DNA from: Prosapia bicincta
Taxonomy: Eukaryota > Arthropoda > Insecta > Hemiptera > Cercopidae
Length of the DNA stretch: 64,000 nucleotides
Direction: 5' to 3'
Assembly: GCA_036971475.1 (NCBI GenBank)
Contig: JBAIZL010000376.1
Span: forward strand, 7,022,501-7,086,500
The stretch's first letter is position 1, and every line of letters starts with the position of its first letter. Below the pieces are notes generated by a model, which did no database searches, was not told where the DNA came from, and saw only the letters and a list, made by a program, of their open reading frames with translations. Positions 44,114-52,103 of this stretch are shown here, piece by piece. The translations under genes and the position numbers were made by a program.

Positions 44114-44803
44114 ATGCGTGTAGTGGTTGCTCCATATACGATGCAGCTACATAATTTCGACGCTTATGTAGGTGAAAAGGAGAAACGAATTCGACACAGT
44201 CCCCTATTGCCCAACACTATTAGAGCAATTGTGTGTGGTCCTTCAAATTGCGGTAAAACAAATGTAATTTTTAATCTTTTGTTCGAGGCAAACGGGCTGA
44301 AGTTCGCCAACATATATATTTTTTCAAAATCACTTCACCAACCGAAATATGAGTTTCTGTCTAAAGTGATGGAAGAATCGGGTATCGGTTATTTTCCGTA
44401 CAGTGATAACGACAACATCATCAATCCACATGAAGCGGAACCGAATTCCATTATGATTTTTGACGATATACAGTGTGAAAAACATGATAATATACGTAAT
44501 TACTTCAGTATGGGGAGACATAGCTCAATTGATTCTTTTTATCTCGGTCAAACGTACAGTAGGATTCCCAAACATTTAATCCGAGACAATACCAATCTGA
44601 TTGTTGTATTTAAACAGGACGATATGAATTTAAGACACATTCATTCGGATCACGTAGGCACGGACGTGTCGTTTAACACTTTCAAAAGGCTCTGCGCAAC
44701 AGCCTGGAAAGAGAAATTCGGTTTTATAGTAATAGATAAAGACAGCGATATAGATCAGGGTCGATACAGAATCGGGTTTGATTCCTTCGTAAAAGATTTA
44801 TAA
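44114..44803 (+). CDS. DNA packaging ATPase (FtsK/HerA, A32-like)
   Basis: The 229-aa protein has a P-loop GPSNCGKT at residues 42-49 and Walker B IMIFDDI at about 114-120. A sensor-like SIDSFYLGQTYSRIPKHLIRDN region, typical of viral genome-packaging ATPases of the A32 type, follows. The size is normal for Polintons. It would pump the genome into preformed capsids. The stop overlaps the next start as TAATG (44801-44805), an arrangement more like a compact virus than a host gene. Confidence 0.92.
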   Translation: MRVVVAPYTMQLHNFDAYVGEKEKRIRHSPLLPNTIRAIVCGPSNCGKTNVIFNLLFEANGLKFANIYIFSKSLHQPKYEFLSKVMEESGIGYFPYSDNDNIINPHEAEPNSIMIFDDIQCEKHDNIRNYFSMGRHSSIDSFYLGQTYSRIPKHLIRDNTNLIVVFKQDDMNLRHIHSDHVGTDVSFNTFKRLCATAWKEKFGFIVIDKDSDIDQGRYRIGFDSFVKDL

Positions 44804-45951
44804 TGCGTATATACACTTATAATGATATTTCGCCATATGCTAATAGCGGCACTACGAACACACCAAAATCAAATTTATGTTGTTTCTATTATCCCGATAA
44901 GAAGAGGTTTTGCGGAAACTACTGTAGCCGTACGAATAGACATGGACATGTATTTAATAGGCGCTGCTGGAGACATAAGCGGTTCGGATCGTACAGCAAG
45001 AGCTTACCGCCTATAATTCTGTTAATGATCACATCCGCAAATAGAATTTATAATCGAGACATTTGGATTACGTTCATGCACGAATGTGATAAAGGAGGTG
45101 TACCATTTGAATTGATATTATACAATGAACACATGTTGAAAGGAACTGTTCGCCATCCGCAAAACTTGGTATCCAGATTCCGGCCGTTTCCTGATTTTTT
45201 CAATCGGACTTTGACTCTCAGTCACGGAGGCATAGAGTACACGCAAGTATACCTCGACATGTTACAGTACAGCTGTTCATTGCCGTACGCGTCCCGTTGT
45301 GTAGTAATCACGGAAAGGACAATTCCCATAGTCGGTCCTATAAAGGCGTACAAGCTTATCAGCGGTGTAAAGTGTTGTGTAGACATTAGCTACAATGTGA
45401 AATACGGCCCTAGACCTTCGTCGCTACCTTTACGCAGTAGAGGTAAATTTTACGAGGCTGTAAATAATAAGGCACAAGGTGTGTTTACAACCGAATTTCT
45501 AAAGGCCGCCCTGCCGACGGTGCCTAATCAGTGTCATCATTTCGGCTTGTCTTTTGACGGATCAAATCATACTGTTGTCGATCGTAGGCAGCTTCAAATG
45601 TGGTGCACATACACGGGGGCAAATACTGATGAGTTTCTGCTTTTGAATAGTTATCTTCTCGAAAACTCTATACCGACGCTAAAACGGTACATGCAAGATA
45701 TGCCCAAAGATGATAATCTAATAGTAGCCGAAATACCGCAATGGCGCGAAAATATAAAACGTACCTTTGTCTTTAGGAGCGCCGAGAAGGTGGAAAGTAT
45801 ACCATATTTTGACAACAACATGTACAGATACTGCCGAGGTTTATCTTGGAACAATTCGAAATTGATGAAAGCGTCCGCATCGCAGGTTGTGCAGTACCTA
45901 TTGCGTGAAAAGCGTTACGCTGTGTTTTTTCGATCTTTGGAACTGTCTTAA
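44803..45951 (+). CDS. Possible Core-2/I-branching glycosyltransferase-like protein
   Basis: 382 aa, overlapping the ATPase stop. The N-terminal ~65 residues contain a Cys/His cluster (CCFYY, CGNYC, HGHVFNRRCWRH) that may bind zinc. Residues about 75-190 follow the layout of Core-2/I-branching glycosyltransferases: PFELILYNEH near the start, a GG-x-x-Y region, then ASRCVVITERTIPI, comparable to the family's 'LSESCIPL' block. The C terminus (HHFGLSFDGSNHTVVDRRQL, later NSKLMK) is compatible with the donor end of that family. A role in glycosylating virion or host proteins is inference. It could also be a diverged structural protein. Confidence 0.45.
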   Translation: MRIYTYNDISPYANSGTTNTPKSNLCCFYYPDKKRFCGNYCSRTNRHGHVFNRRCWRHKRFGSYSKSLPPIILLMITSANRIYNRDIWITFMHECDKGGVPFELILYNEHMLKGTVRHPQNLVSRFRPFPDFFNRTLTLSHGGIEYTQVYLDMLQYSCSLPYASRCVVITERTIPIVGPIKAYKLISGVKCCVDISYNVKYGPRPSSLPLRSRGKFYEAVNNKAQGVFTTEFLKAALPTVPNQCHHFGLSFDGSNHTVVDRRQLQMWCTYTGANTDEFLLLNSYLLENSIPTLKRYMQDMPKDDNLIVAEIPQWRENIKRTFVFRSAEKVESIPYFDNNMYRYCRGLSWNNSKLMKASASQVVQYLLREKRYAVFFRSLELS

Positions 45952-45989
45952 AAGCTATTTGATAGTCGAATTACTGTTCATTTCGCAAT

Positions 45990-46193
45990 ATGACACCAAA
46001 GGAGGAGCAAGTTATCTCTGAGATCGCCCGTTTGAGGGAGAACATCAAGAGAAAGTATCTGCAGATAAAGTTCGGCGATGCAGATGCTGAACGGATTTTG
46101 ACTAAACAATATAGCCCTATCATTAAGGAAATTTCGAAAATTCGTCGTCCACAGCCGAAAATGGAAATTAAAAAGAAGAAGAAATGGATGTAG
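45990..46193 (+). CDS. Short coiled-coil ORF, probable N-terminal half of the following protein
   Basis: 67 aa from ATG 45990, strongly charged: EEQVISEIARLRENIKRKYL, then QYSPIIKEISKI and a lysine-rich end. In Polinton-type proteins as I recall them, a short coiled coil of this kind usually precedes the domain encoded at 46184-46948 within one polypeptide. Here the two are in different frames and overlap by 10 bp at an A-rich stretch. This could be a frameshift mutation, a programmed frameshift or two separate proteins. Confidence 0.6.
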   Translation: MTPKEEQVISEIARLRENIKRKYLQIKFGDADAERILTKQYSPIIKEISKIRRPQPKMEIKKKKKWM

Positions 46194-46948
46194 ACATGGA
46201 GGATGATGCTTCACAAACCCATGTTCCGAAATTCATCGATACCGAAGTAATAGCTGAATCAACAGATGAGCCTGGAACTTCAGTTACACCGATGCGCCAA
46301 AGTAGTGTTGTTAAAGAGCTACTATCAACACCGGCGGGCCAGGAAGATAGTGTTCGTTATGTCCATACAATGTTCAAACATCGTCTACCGCGGACCTACG
46401 TGTTGAGAATGATTAAAGACAATAGGAATACAATTGATAACACATACGGTCCTCGAATAACAGGAGACGGTACTGTTATGATAGGCGATAAGTATATAAG
46501 GTTTGACGACGAAAACGGTGACATCATCATCGACGCGGACACTTACAAGGGAACCGAAGGGCTCTATGAATTGATATTTATGCGCAAACCCGATGAAACA
46601 TTATACACAAATGCCGACCTGAACACCTATAAACAAATCTGTGAACAAACCAGTGCTCATAGGAAAGGTTATAATCATCTATTAGCCATAAACCGTGCTA
46701 GTAAATCCGCCAAGTACAAGGCAATTATATCGAGATTATTTCCGCCCACCGGTTTGCATAGCGGTAAAGGTTATGCCTATTGGGACAACCCTAACGAACT
46801 CTGTGATAGGTTACGACTCCTTTTGTCATCTCAAGAGGTAGGTCATACGGGTCATGAGAACGAAATTGCCTCCATTATAGAAGAGCTGAGGGAAGCGGGT
46901 TTTATAAAAGGCAGTGGAAATAGAAAAATTAGGACATTAATAAGATGA
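46184..46948 (+). CDS. Conserved Polinton-associated protein of unknown function
   Basis: 254 aa. After an acidic, Thr/Ser-rich N terminus comes a conserved-looking domain: TYGPRITGDGTVMIGDKYIRFDD, IIIDADTYKGTEGLYELIF, YTNADLNTYKQI, then GYAYWDNPNELCDRLRLLL and a C-terminal helix. I recognise this layout from uncharacterised arthropod proteins linked to Polinton-like elements, without a known activity. The ATG at 46184 overlaps the preceding ORF, and the stop overlaps the next start as ATGA (46945-46948). It is likely structural, given its place in the virion gene block. Confidence 0.65.
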   Translation: MDVDMEDDASQTHVPKFIDTEVIAESTDEPGTSVTPMRQSSVVKELLSTPAGQEDSVRYVHTMFKHRLPRTYVLRMIKDNRNTIDNTYGPRITGDGTVMIGDKYIRFDDENGDIIIDADTYKGTEGLYELIFMRKPDETLYTNADLNTYKQICEQTSAHRKGYNHLLAINRASKSAKYKAIISRLFPPTGLHSGKGYAYWDNPNELCDRLRLLLSSQEVGHTGHENEIASIIEELREAGFIKGSGNRKIRTLIR

Positions 46949-48006
46949 GCGTCGATAAGTTTGGTCGTTTTTCGGACCAGATTAACGCTCCGCACCCCCA
47001 TCATCATCAGCACGGGATAGGTCTGACTCCCGATGGTAATCATTATGACGCGATAGGTAAGTTATTGCGCAATGTTGGTGATCCTATTGAGGACAGCGAT
47101 GCCGTCAATGCGGGTACGATAGCGAAAAAATGTTTAGGTTTCGACGAGGATAGGAAAAAATACTACACTAAAGGCTTTTCTGTAGGCGGTCTAGGCCAAC
47201 CCGTTGAGGACGGCGATGCAGTGTCCAAAACGTATCTCGAACAAAACTGTTTGACTCGAATAAAGAATAGATATCATACAAAAGGCTTGCCTTTGGGAGG
47301 TCTCGGAGAGCCGAAAGAAAAAGATGATGCCGTAACGAGAGCCTACTTGGAATCGTTGGTTCCTATTAAACTAGCCGATTGTTTTTCCTTCGGCGACCAA
47401 AGGGTGTGCGGTGTATCGGCGCCTATGAAAGACTCTGACGCTATTAACATGAAGTACGTCAGAGATAATTTCTTATCGAAAAACGCAGAGGGTAAATTTG
47501 ACGCTCACGGAGTGGCCATATGTAATGTTAAAGCGCCTTTGTATAAAAATGACGCCGCTACAAAATTATACGTGGACGATAGGGTGCCTCGAAAAGACAA
47601 AACTGTTTGGAGTTTTCAAAATAAGCGGCTCGCTCAGGTCGAAGAACCTTTGTACCAACAAGATGCGGTCACACTGGGTTTTCTAATGAAAAATACGCTG
47701 TTTCTCACCCTACTGCCGATCGGTGAAATGTATAACGCAAACGGAAAATGTATAACTAATGTTCGAGACGGTTTCACCGATGTCGACGCTGTTAACGTTC
47801 GTCAGCTTCATGAAATTAAATCTTGGATAAAGAAATACAGTCTGCATTCCGAGGAGACGGGCGACTACTACTGGTTAAACTCTAAGCGCTTATCGGGGAT
47901 AGCCGATGGTATAGCTTATAACGATGCTGTTTCGCAAAGGCAATTGAATACGGCTATTCAAAGCCTACGAGACACGCTAATGCTAGAGATGTCGAATGAA
48001 AAATAG
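46945..48006 (+). CDS. Fiber-like protein with phage tail-fiber-type DAV repeats
   Basis: 353 aa built from about eight repeats of ~38 residues, each with the core 'G-hydrophobic-x-x-P-x-x-x-x-DAV-x-x-x-Y-hydrophobic'. Examples are VGDPIEDSDAVNAG, GLGQPVEDGDAVSKTYL, GLGEPKEKDDAVTRAYL and NVKAPLYKNDAATKLYV. The same repeat style occurs in phage tail fibers, where it forms trimeric beta structure. A receptor-binding spike is therefore plausible. A His-rich stretch (PHPHHHQHG) lies near residue 20. The frame stays open for 46 more codons after the TAG at 48004-48006, so the true end may be 48147. It sits between the conserved protein and the PLA2 protein. Confidence 0.7.
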   Translation: MSVDKFGRFSDQINAPHPHHHQHGIGLTPDGNHYDAIGKLLRNVGDPIEDSDAVNAGTIAKKCLGFDEDRKKYYTKGFSVGGLGQPVEDGDAVSKTYLEQNCLTRIKNRYHTKGLPLGGLGEPKEKDDAVTRAYLESLVPIKLADCFSFGDQRVCGVSAPMKDSDAINMKYVRDNFLSKNAEGKFDAHGVAICNVKAPLYKNDAATKLYVDDRVPRKDKTVWSFQNKRLAQVEEPLYQQDAVTLGFLMKNTLFLTLLPIGEMYNANGKCITNVRDGFTDVDAVNVRQLHEIKSWIKKYSLHSEETGDYYWLNSKRLSGIADGIAYNDAVSQRQLNTAIQSLRDTLMLEMSNEK

Positions 48007-48180
48007 ATCGACAAGGTCATATCAATAGGCGATAATAAATACGGGAACACTTTACAAATAATTTTCGATGTTTTGAAAATACGATGCATGAAGACGACTA
48101 GACTCCGAGAGTTATATGCAATCTTGAAAGACATATTTTATAAGTAGGCGTAACAGTGACTGTTATGAATCATTAATAAA
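48007..48180 (+). other. Open continuation of the fiber frame, then short spacer
   Basis: Codons after the TAG remain open to a second TAG at 48145-48147 and look protein-like (mixed, with charged helices). This suggests readthrough or a nonsense mutation. The last ~30 bp lead to the PLA2 gene ATG. Confidence 0.45.
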
Positions 48181-48717
48181 ATGGGTGTCAAACGGAAAAC
48201 AGCTGTTAGTCGTAAACGCGGTGTCGTAAAGACAGGACGTGGACTAGTGTCTGGTGTTTTGAATAAAGCCATCGATTTACTTCCAGTCGAATTACACTTA
48301 CCTTCGTACAATTATTGCGGACCGGGAACAAAATTGAAGACACGGTTGGCACGCGGTGATAAAGGTATAAATCCGTTGGACGAAGCCTGTAAACAACACG
48401 ATATCTCCTACAGCAACTACAGTGATTCAGGTAGAAGACGCGTAGCCGACGAAATCTTAGCGGGAAAAGCTTGGAGCAGAGTCAAAGCGGGTGACGCATC
48501 GCTCGGTGAACGCGCTGCTGCTTTGGCCGTAACGGCAGCGATGAAAGCTAAGACCGCATTTGGCGGCGGTAAAAGACGTCGTCGTCGTCGTAGTCGTCAG
48601 CCTACCGTTCAACACCTGTTGAAACGTCTGCAAGGCAAAGGGCTTTACTTGAAACCGTACAAGAAACAAGGTAGCGGGAAGAAGAAGAAAAAATGTACGA
48701 AAAAAAAACGTCGATAG
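48181..48717 (+). CDS. Minor capsid protein with parvovirus-type phospholipase A2 domain
   Basis: 178 aa. A calcium-binding loop YCGPG at residues 45-49 and a catalytic HD in ACKQHDISY (69-77) define a secreted-type phospholipase A2 fold like that in parvovirus VP1 N-terminal regions. The sequence before the domain is basic. The tail is extremely Arg/Lys-rich (about 131-178), suiting nucleic-acid contact or nuclear targeting. Adintovirus-like elements are known to pair such a domain with adenovirus pVI-like membrane-active proteins. It probably disrupts endosomal membranes during entry. The end overlaps the protease start by 25 bp. Confidence 0.85.
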   Translation: MGVKRKTAVSRKRGVVKTGRGLVSGVLNKAIDLLPVELHLPSYNYCGPGTKLKTRLARGDKGINPLDEACKQHDISYSNYSDSGRRRVADEILAGKAWSRVKAGDASLGERAAALAVTAAMKAKTAFGGGKRRRRRRSRQPTVQHLLKRLQGKGLYLKPYKKQGSGKKKKKCTKKKRR

Positions 48718-49073
48718 ATTGTATACCAATTAGACCGTTGACTAATATAGAACTGGAAAGATACGCCTTAGCATTGGGAGTACCGTGGTTCAGAGGTGTA
48801 TACATGAGAGATACATTACCTGCACGACCTTTAAGAAACGAATCGGCTATCGTGAATTTGGATAGTATAACCGGTCCCGGCACCCATTGGGTATGTTACA
48901 AAAAGAGAGGAAACTCTATAGAGTACTATGATAGTTTCGGGAATCTGCGACCGCCAATTGAGCTAATTAGGTATTTTGGCGAAAACGCTAACGTACACTA
49001 TAACTAAAAGAGACATCAAAAAGACAACTCAGTCGTTTGCGGTCATTTGTGTCTAAAGTTTCTAACGTCATGA
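48693..49073 (+). pseudogene. Adenain-like cysteine protease split by an in-frame TAA
   Basis: From ATG 48693 the frame encodes the adenovirus-protease-type His block (GTHWVCY) and acidic block (YYDSFG). It then meets TAA at 49005-49007. The same frame continues with the active-site cysteine block (VVCGHLC) and ends at TGA 49071-49073, overlapping the penton start as ATGA. The 104-aa product before the stop lacks the catalytic cysteine and should be inactive. Adenain-type enzymes mature the capsid proteins. Its place before penton matches the protease stub of element A. Confidence 0.88.
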
Positions 49074-49771
49074 GCATAGTTCTAACAGATCACACTGCCG
49101 TTTTGTCTTGTGACTTTTTCCCACCAATTGATGTATCAAAAGGCGAGTGGGAAATAGCTTTTATCGATCTGGCAACATACAACTCGATACCAAATATCGT
49201 TGAGGATGTAAACAATCTTTTTCATTACGGCGATGATAAAAACGTTCACACGATTTCATTACCGACCGGATCGTATGAAATATCCGATATTGAGCGGTAC
49301 ATCAAAACGAAACTAGTTCCCAAAACTGTTTTAGTATTGACACCGAATAATAACACTCTCAAAGTGGAAATAAAATGTTCGCACGCAATCTTTTTCGACA
49401 AGGCCATGTCTATAGGCCAGCTGATGGGGTTTAGTAAGATGAAATTAGAGGCAAATCATAAACACTCTTCTGACCGGCCTGTAGATATCATCAGGGTTAA
49501 CGTCATACGCGTGGATTGCAATATAGTCGCAGGATCGTTTCAAAACGGCATAGAATGCCATACTTTGCACGAATTTTATCCGCAGGTACCGCCCGGTTAT
49601 AAAATTGTAGAAGTCCCTCAGAGCGTAATATATTTACCTGTCAACGTAAGCGTCATTCATAATATCACTGTAAGTCTACGAGATCAGAACGGTGATATAA
49701 TAGATTTCCGTGGAGAAAACATTTCCGTACGATTACATTTACGTAGACGTCGAGATGGGACTAATATTTAA
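49070..49771 (+). CDS. Penton (minor capsid, single jelly-roll)
   Basis: The start is set at ATG 49070, which overlaps the protease stop and aligns with the element A start; the longer frame begins at a TTG inside protease. 233 aa. It matches the element A penton over its whole length: GEWEIAFIDL, YNSIPNI, GSYEI, NNTLKV, DIIRVNVIRVDCNI, LHEFYP, PGYKI, VIYLPVN and RLHLRRR. It forms pentameric vertices in the predicted virion. The open frame is intact. The last ~17 bp overlap the small ORF. Confidence 0.87.
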   Translation: MSIVLTDHTAVLSCDFFPPIDVSKGEWEIAFIDLATYNSIPNIVEDVNNLFHYGDDKNVHTISLPTGSYEISDIERYIKTKLVPKTVLVLTPNNNTLKVEIKCSHAIFFDKAMSIGQLMGFSKMKLEANHKHSSDRPVDIIRVNVIRVDCNIVAGSFQNGIECHTLHEFYPQVPPGYKIVEVPQSVIYLPVNVSVIHNITVSLRDQNGDIIDFRGENISVRLHLRRRRDGTNI

Positions 49772-49901
49772 CCAGCGCGTCTATAAGAAGGGCGGCAGTT
49801 TACGTCCGACGACGGCACAGTTAACACTGCGAAACGTTAGGTTCCTCAGATCTTTGGGTTTTAAAGTGAACAATGGAAAACCTTTTGGCAATCGACTCTA
49901 G
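49755..49901 (+). CDS. Small conserved ORF overlapping penton and capsid (48 aa)
   Basis: 48 aa in a third frame, overlapping the penton end by 17 bp and the capsid start by 29 bp. Counterpart of 13201-13359 in element A: both start M[GV]LI, and both end with a block RN..FL.SLG[FY].VN. It is basic and short. Preservation across elements that otherwise differ at about half of positions suggests a selected product. Its role is unknown; a capsid cement or core peptide is possible. Confidence 0.6.
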   Translation: MGLIFNQRVYKKGGSLRPTTAQLTLRNVRFLRSLGFKVNNGKPFGNRL

Positions 49902-51060
49902 CGCCGAGTACGACAACACCCTCAACGGGCTGGAGTACCATACTCATCGACCGTACTCCTCCGCTACGTTTGGTAATAACGATGAAATTCGTATTCCCAT
50001 TCATCAACAAGATGTCATTACGATACCTTTTCAGAGCACGCTGCATATAAAAGGTACGTTGACTGCGACAAAAGACGGAGGAGCGCCCGCTGACGTGTCT
50101 TTGATAAATAATGCTATAGCTTTTCTTTTCGACGATATCAGATACGAAATCGGAGGCAACGAAATAGACAGGACCAGGAATGTAGGTATAACGACCACCA
50201 TTAAGAACTTGCTTTCGTTGCGCGAACACGAGAAAAATAAACTCGGAAATTGCGGTTGGCTAGGAGTGGGTAAAACAAACAACGATTGTAAAGAGTTCAA
50301 CATAGTTATACCGTTGCGTATGTTGATGGGATTTTTCGAGGATTACAATAGAATTGTAGTCAACGTGAAACAGGAGCTTGTCCTTTTGCGTTCATCTTCA
50401 AATTTAAACGCAATAGTTAGCACGGATGCGACAAATATTGATCTGAAAATAAATACTATCTATTGGCGAGTTCCGCACATCTCCGTAGCCGATCCGATAA
50501 AATTGAAACTTTTGAAAATGATTGAACGCGATGTCACCGTTCACGTACCACACCGGAAATGGGAACTAATAGAATATCCCGGTTTACCGTCCACGAAACA
50601 ACTCTCTTGGACTGTAAAGACATCTTCGCAACTGGAAAAACCTCGTTACGTAATTTTCGCGTTGCAAATCGATCGCAAAAACAAGATTAAAGCAAATGCT
50701 TCAGAGTTTGATAGCTGCAAGGTAACGGATGTAAAATTGTATCTCAACTCTCAGTACTTTCCCTACGATAATATTCTCGGCGACACCGCTATTTTGTATG
50801 ATATGTACGTTAGATTTCAGCAGTCCTATTATTCACGCGAACCATCACCATGTCTAGACTTGTCAACCTTTAAGCAAAAAGCACCGATTTTTGTAATCGA
50901 TTGTTCGAAACAAAACGATACGATAAAATCAGGGCCTGTGAGACTTGAAATCGAGGCGTCTGCCAATATTCCGCCTAATACGTCCGGTTACTGCTTGATT
51001 ATTCACGATTCGCATATTGTCTATAACCTGCTAACAGGTGTTGTTAAAAAGATTACGTAA
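49873..51060 (+). CDS. Major capsid protein (double jelly-roll hexon)
   Basis: 395 aa and open throughout. Landmarks shared with element A are LEYHTHRPYSSATFG, NDEIRIPIHQQDV, FLFDDIRYEIGGNEIDR, NVGITTTIKNLLS, VKQELVLLRSS, KPRYVI and LYLNSQYFPYDN. The double jelly-roll capsid is the hallmark of Polintons, adenoviruses and related viruses, forming trimeric hexons. The ATG at 49873 lies inside the small ORF. It is the best-preserved gene of the element. Confidence 0.9.
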   Translation: MENLLAIDSSAEYDNTLNGLEYHTHRPYSSATFGNNDEIRIPIHQQDVITIPFQSTLHIKGTLTATKDGGAPADVSLINNAIAFLFDDIRYEIGGNEIDRTRNVGITTTIKNLLSLREHEKNKLGNCGWLGVGKTNNDCKEFNIVIPLRMLMGFFEDYNRIVVNVKQELVLLRSSSNLNAIVSTDATNIDLKINTIYWRVPHISVADPIKLKLLKMIERDVTVHVPHRKWELIEYPGLPSTKQLSWTVKTSSQLEKPRYVIFALQIDRKNKIKANASEFDSCKVTDVKLYLNSQYFPYDNILGDTAILYDMYVRFQQSYYSREPSPCLDLSTFKQKAPIFVIDCSKQNDTIKSGPVRLEIEASANIPPNTSGYCLIIHDSHIVYNLLTGVVKKIT

Positions 51061-51121
51061 CCTGTGACCACACCCTGTGATATATTACCCTATTTGTTCG
51101 CATTTAGTCTCAGTTGTCGTC

Positions 51122-51646
51122 ATGGACGCGATGGATGTAGATCGTACCGCTCGTCCGTTGGGCATATTTCTAAAGTCTGTGTATTTTCTGAATGACCAGT
51201 GTACGAAGTTTGTCGCGACCGGGCTTTTTCAGCACACCGTCTACGAACTAGGCGTCACTATACAGGCTGGTAGAAAATTTGTTTTTTTCACATACAACGA
51301 CTTTAATGATTTCAAGACACGACTACCGCTGCCTGAAGGAGAACAACGTAAGTTTACACTAACTAACGGCGATATCACAATAAAGACTGTCTTCGGTAAA
51401 CGTTATATCGCATTGTTTGACGGAAAACACAGTGTCACCTTGGGCCTACCAGAATGGAATTTATTAATGGATACCATACCGCTCGTAAACCGGCGCATCA
51501 GCGAACTGTTTTATAATGAACCACAACTAGGGTCTTACATCATTGAGTGTCTAGCCACGGACGAGATCGTGTCCAGTACTCTCCCCGAGGCAGACAAGTT
51601 GTACGAGGAAGTTGTTTTGTACAAGAAGCATGCAAGCAGTGGTTGA
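51122..51646 (+). CDS. Unknown 174-aa protein, possible PC4-like fold
   Basis: The start is set at ATG 51122 (MDAMDVD); the longer frame begins at GTG. The middle and C-terminal part (about 45-140) alternates strands and ends in a helix: GRKFVFFTYNDF, ITIKTVFGKRYIALFDGKHSVTLGLPEWNLLMDTIPLVNRRI. A curved sheet followed by a 'L-x-x-x-W-x-x-L' helix recalls PC4-type single-strand DNA-binding proteins. The resemblance is weak and unproven. It overlaps the next ORF by 17 bp. Confidence 0.55.
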   Translation: MDAMDVDRTARPLGIFLKSVYFLNDQCTKFVATGLFQHTVYELGVTIQAGRKFVFFTYNDFNDFKTRLPLPEGEQRKFTLTNGDITIKTVFGKRYIALFDGKHSVTLGLPEWNLLMDTIPLVNRRISELFYNEPQLGSYIIECLATDEIVSSTLPEADKLYEEVVLYKKHASSG

Positions 51647-52088
51647 GTTTCATGCCTTCGTCGACAACGAAGGTAAATACGTTGTCAAGGAACTGGCTGT
51701 GGTTGCCGAACATTATCAAAGTGTTGCCATTTTTAAACCGCCTTACAAATTTCACAATTTAAATGAGTCATCGCAAAAGTCTGCTCGTTGGTTACAGTCA
51801 AGCTATCACCGTATCAGCTGGTACGAAGGTAGTATACCTTTTGACGAAGACATATTGCGAAACATGTTAAAACCGTTTTCCACCATATTCACAAAAGGTT
51901 TGGAAAAGGCTCAATATTTGCGACAGTTCCATCCACATGTCATGGAATTGCCTGAGAAATACTCGTCTAGCAACAACAACAACAACCATATTTACTTCAA
52001 GTGCATACTACCGCAACACAATAGTTATGTAGATTGTAAATGTGCACTGCGCAGTGCAAGATATTATTACGATTTGCTTATCGCTTAG
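51630..52088 (+). CDS. Unknown 152-aa protein, possibly RNase H-like
   Basis: The start is set at ATG 51630; the longer frame begins at TTG. It shows VVEFHAFVDNEGKYVVKELAVVAEHY, FKPPYKFHNLN, an HRISWYEG block, IFTKGLEKAQYLRQFHPHV and a Cys-containing end (KCALRSARYYY). The strand-strand-strand start and 'I-x-x-K-G-x-x-K' block resemble a family of arthropod element proteins that may have an RNase H-like fold. I cannot identify catalytic residues with confidence. It is the last gene of the overlapping virion block. Confidence 0.55.
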   Translation: MQAVVEFHAFVDNEGKYVVKELAVVAEHYQSVAIFKPPYKFHNLNESSQKSARWLQSSYHRISWYEGSIPFDEDILRNMLKPFSTIFTKGLEKAQYLRQFHPHVMELPEKYSSSNNNNNHIYFKCILPQHNSYVDCKCALRSARYYYDLLIA

Positions 52089-52103
52089 TCTTAGAGTGTA
52101 AAA

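Noticed and set aside
40434..49007. Alternative genetic code with TAA read as an amino acid
   Set aside because: Other genes of the same element use TAA as normal terminators and the positions look like independent nonsense mutations.
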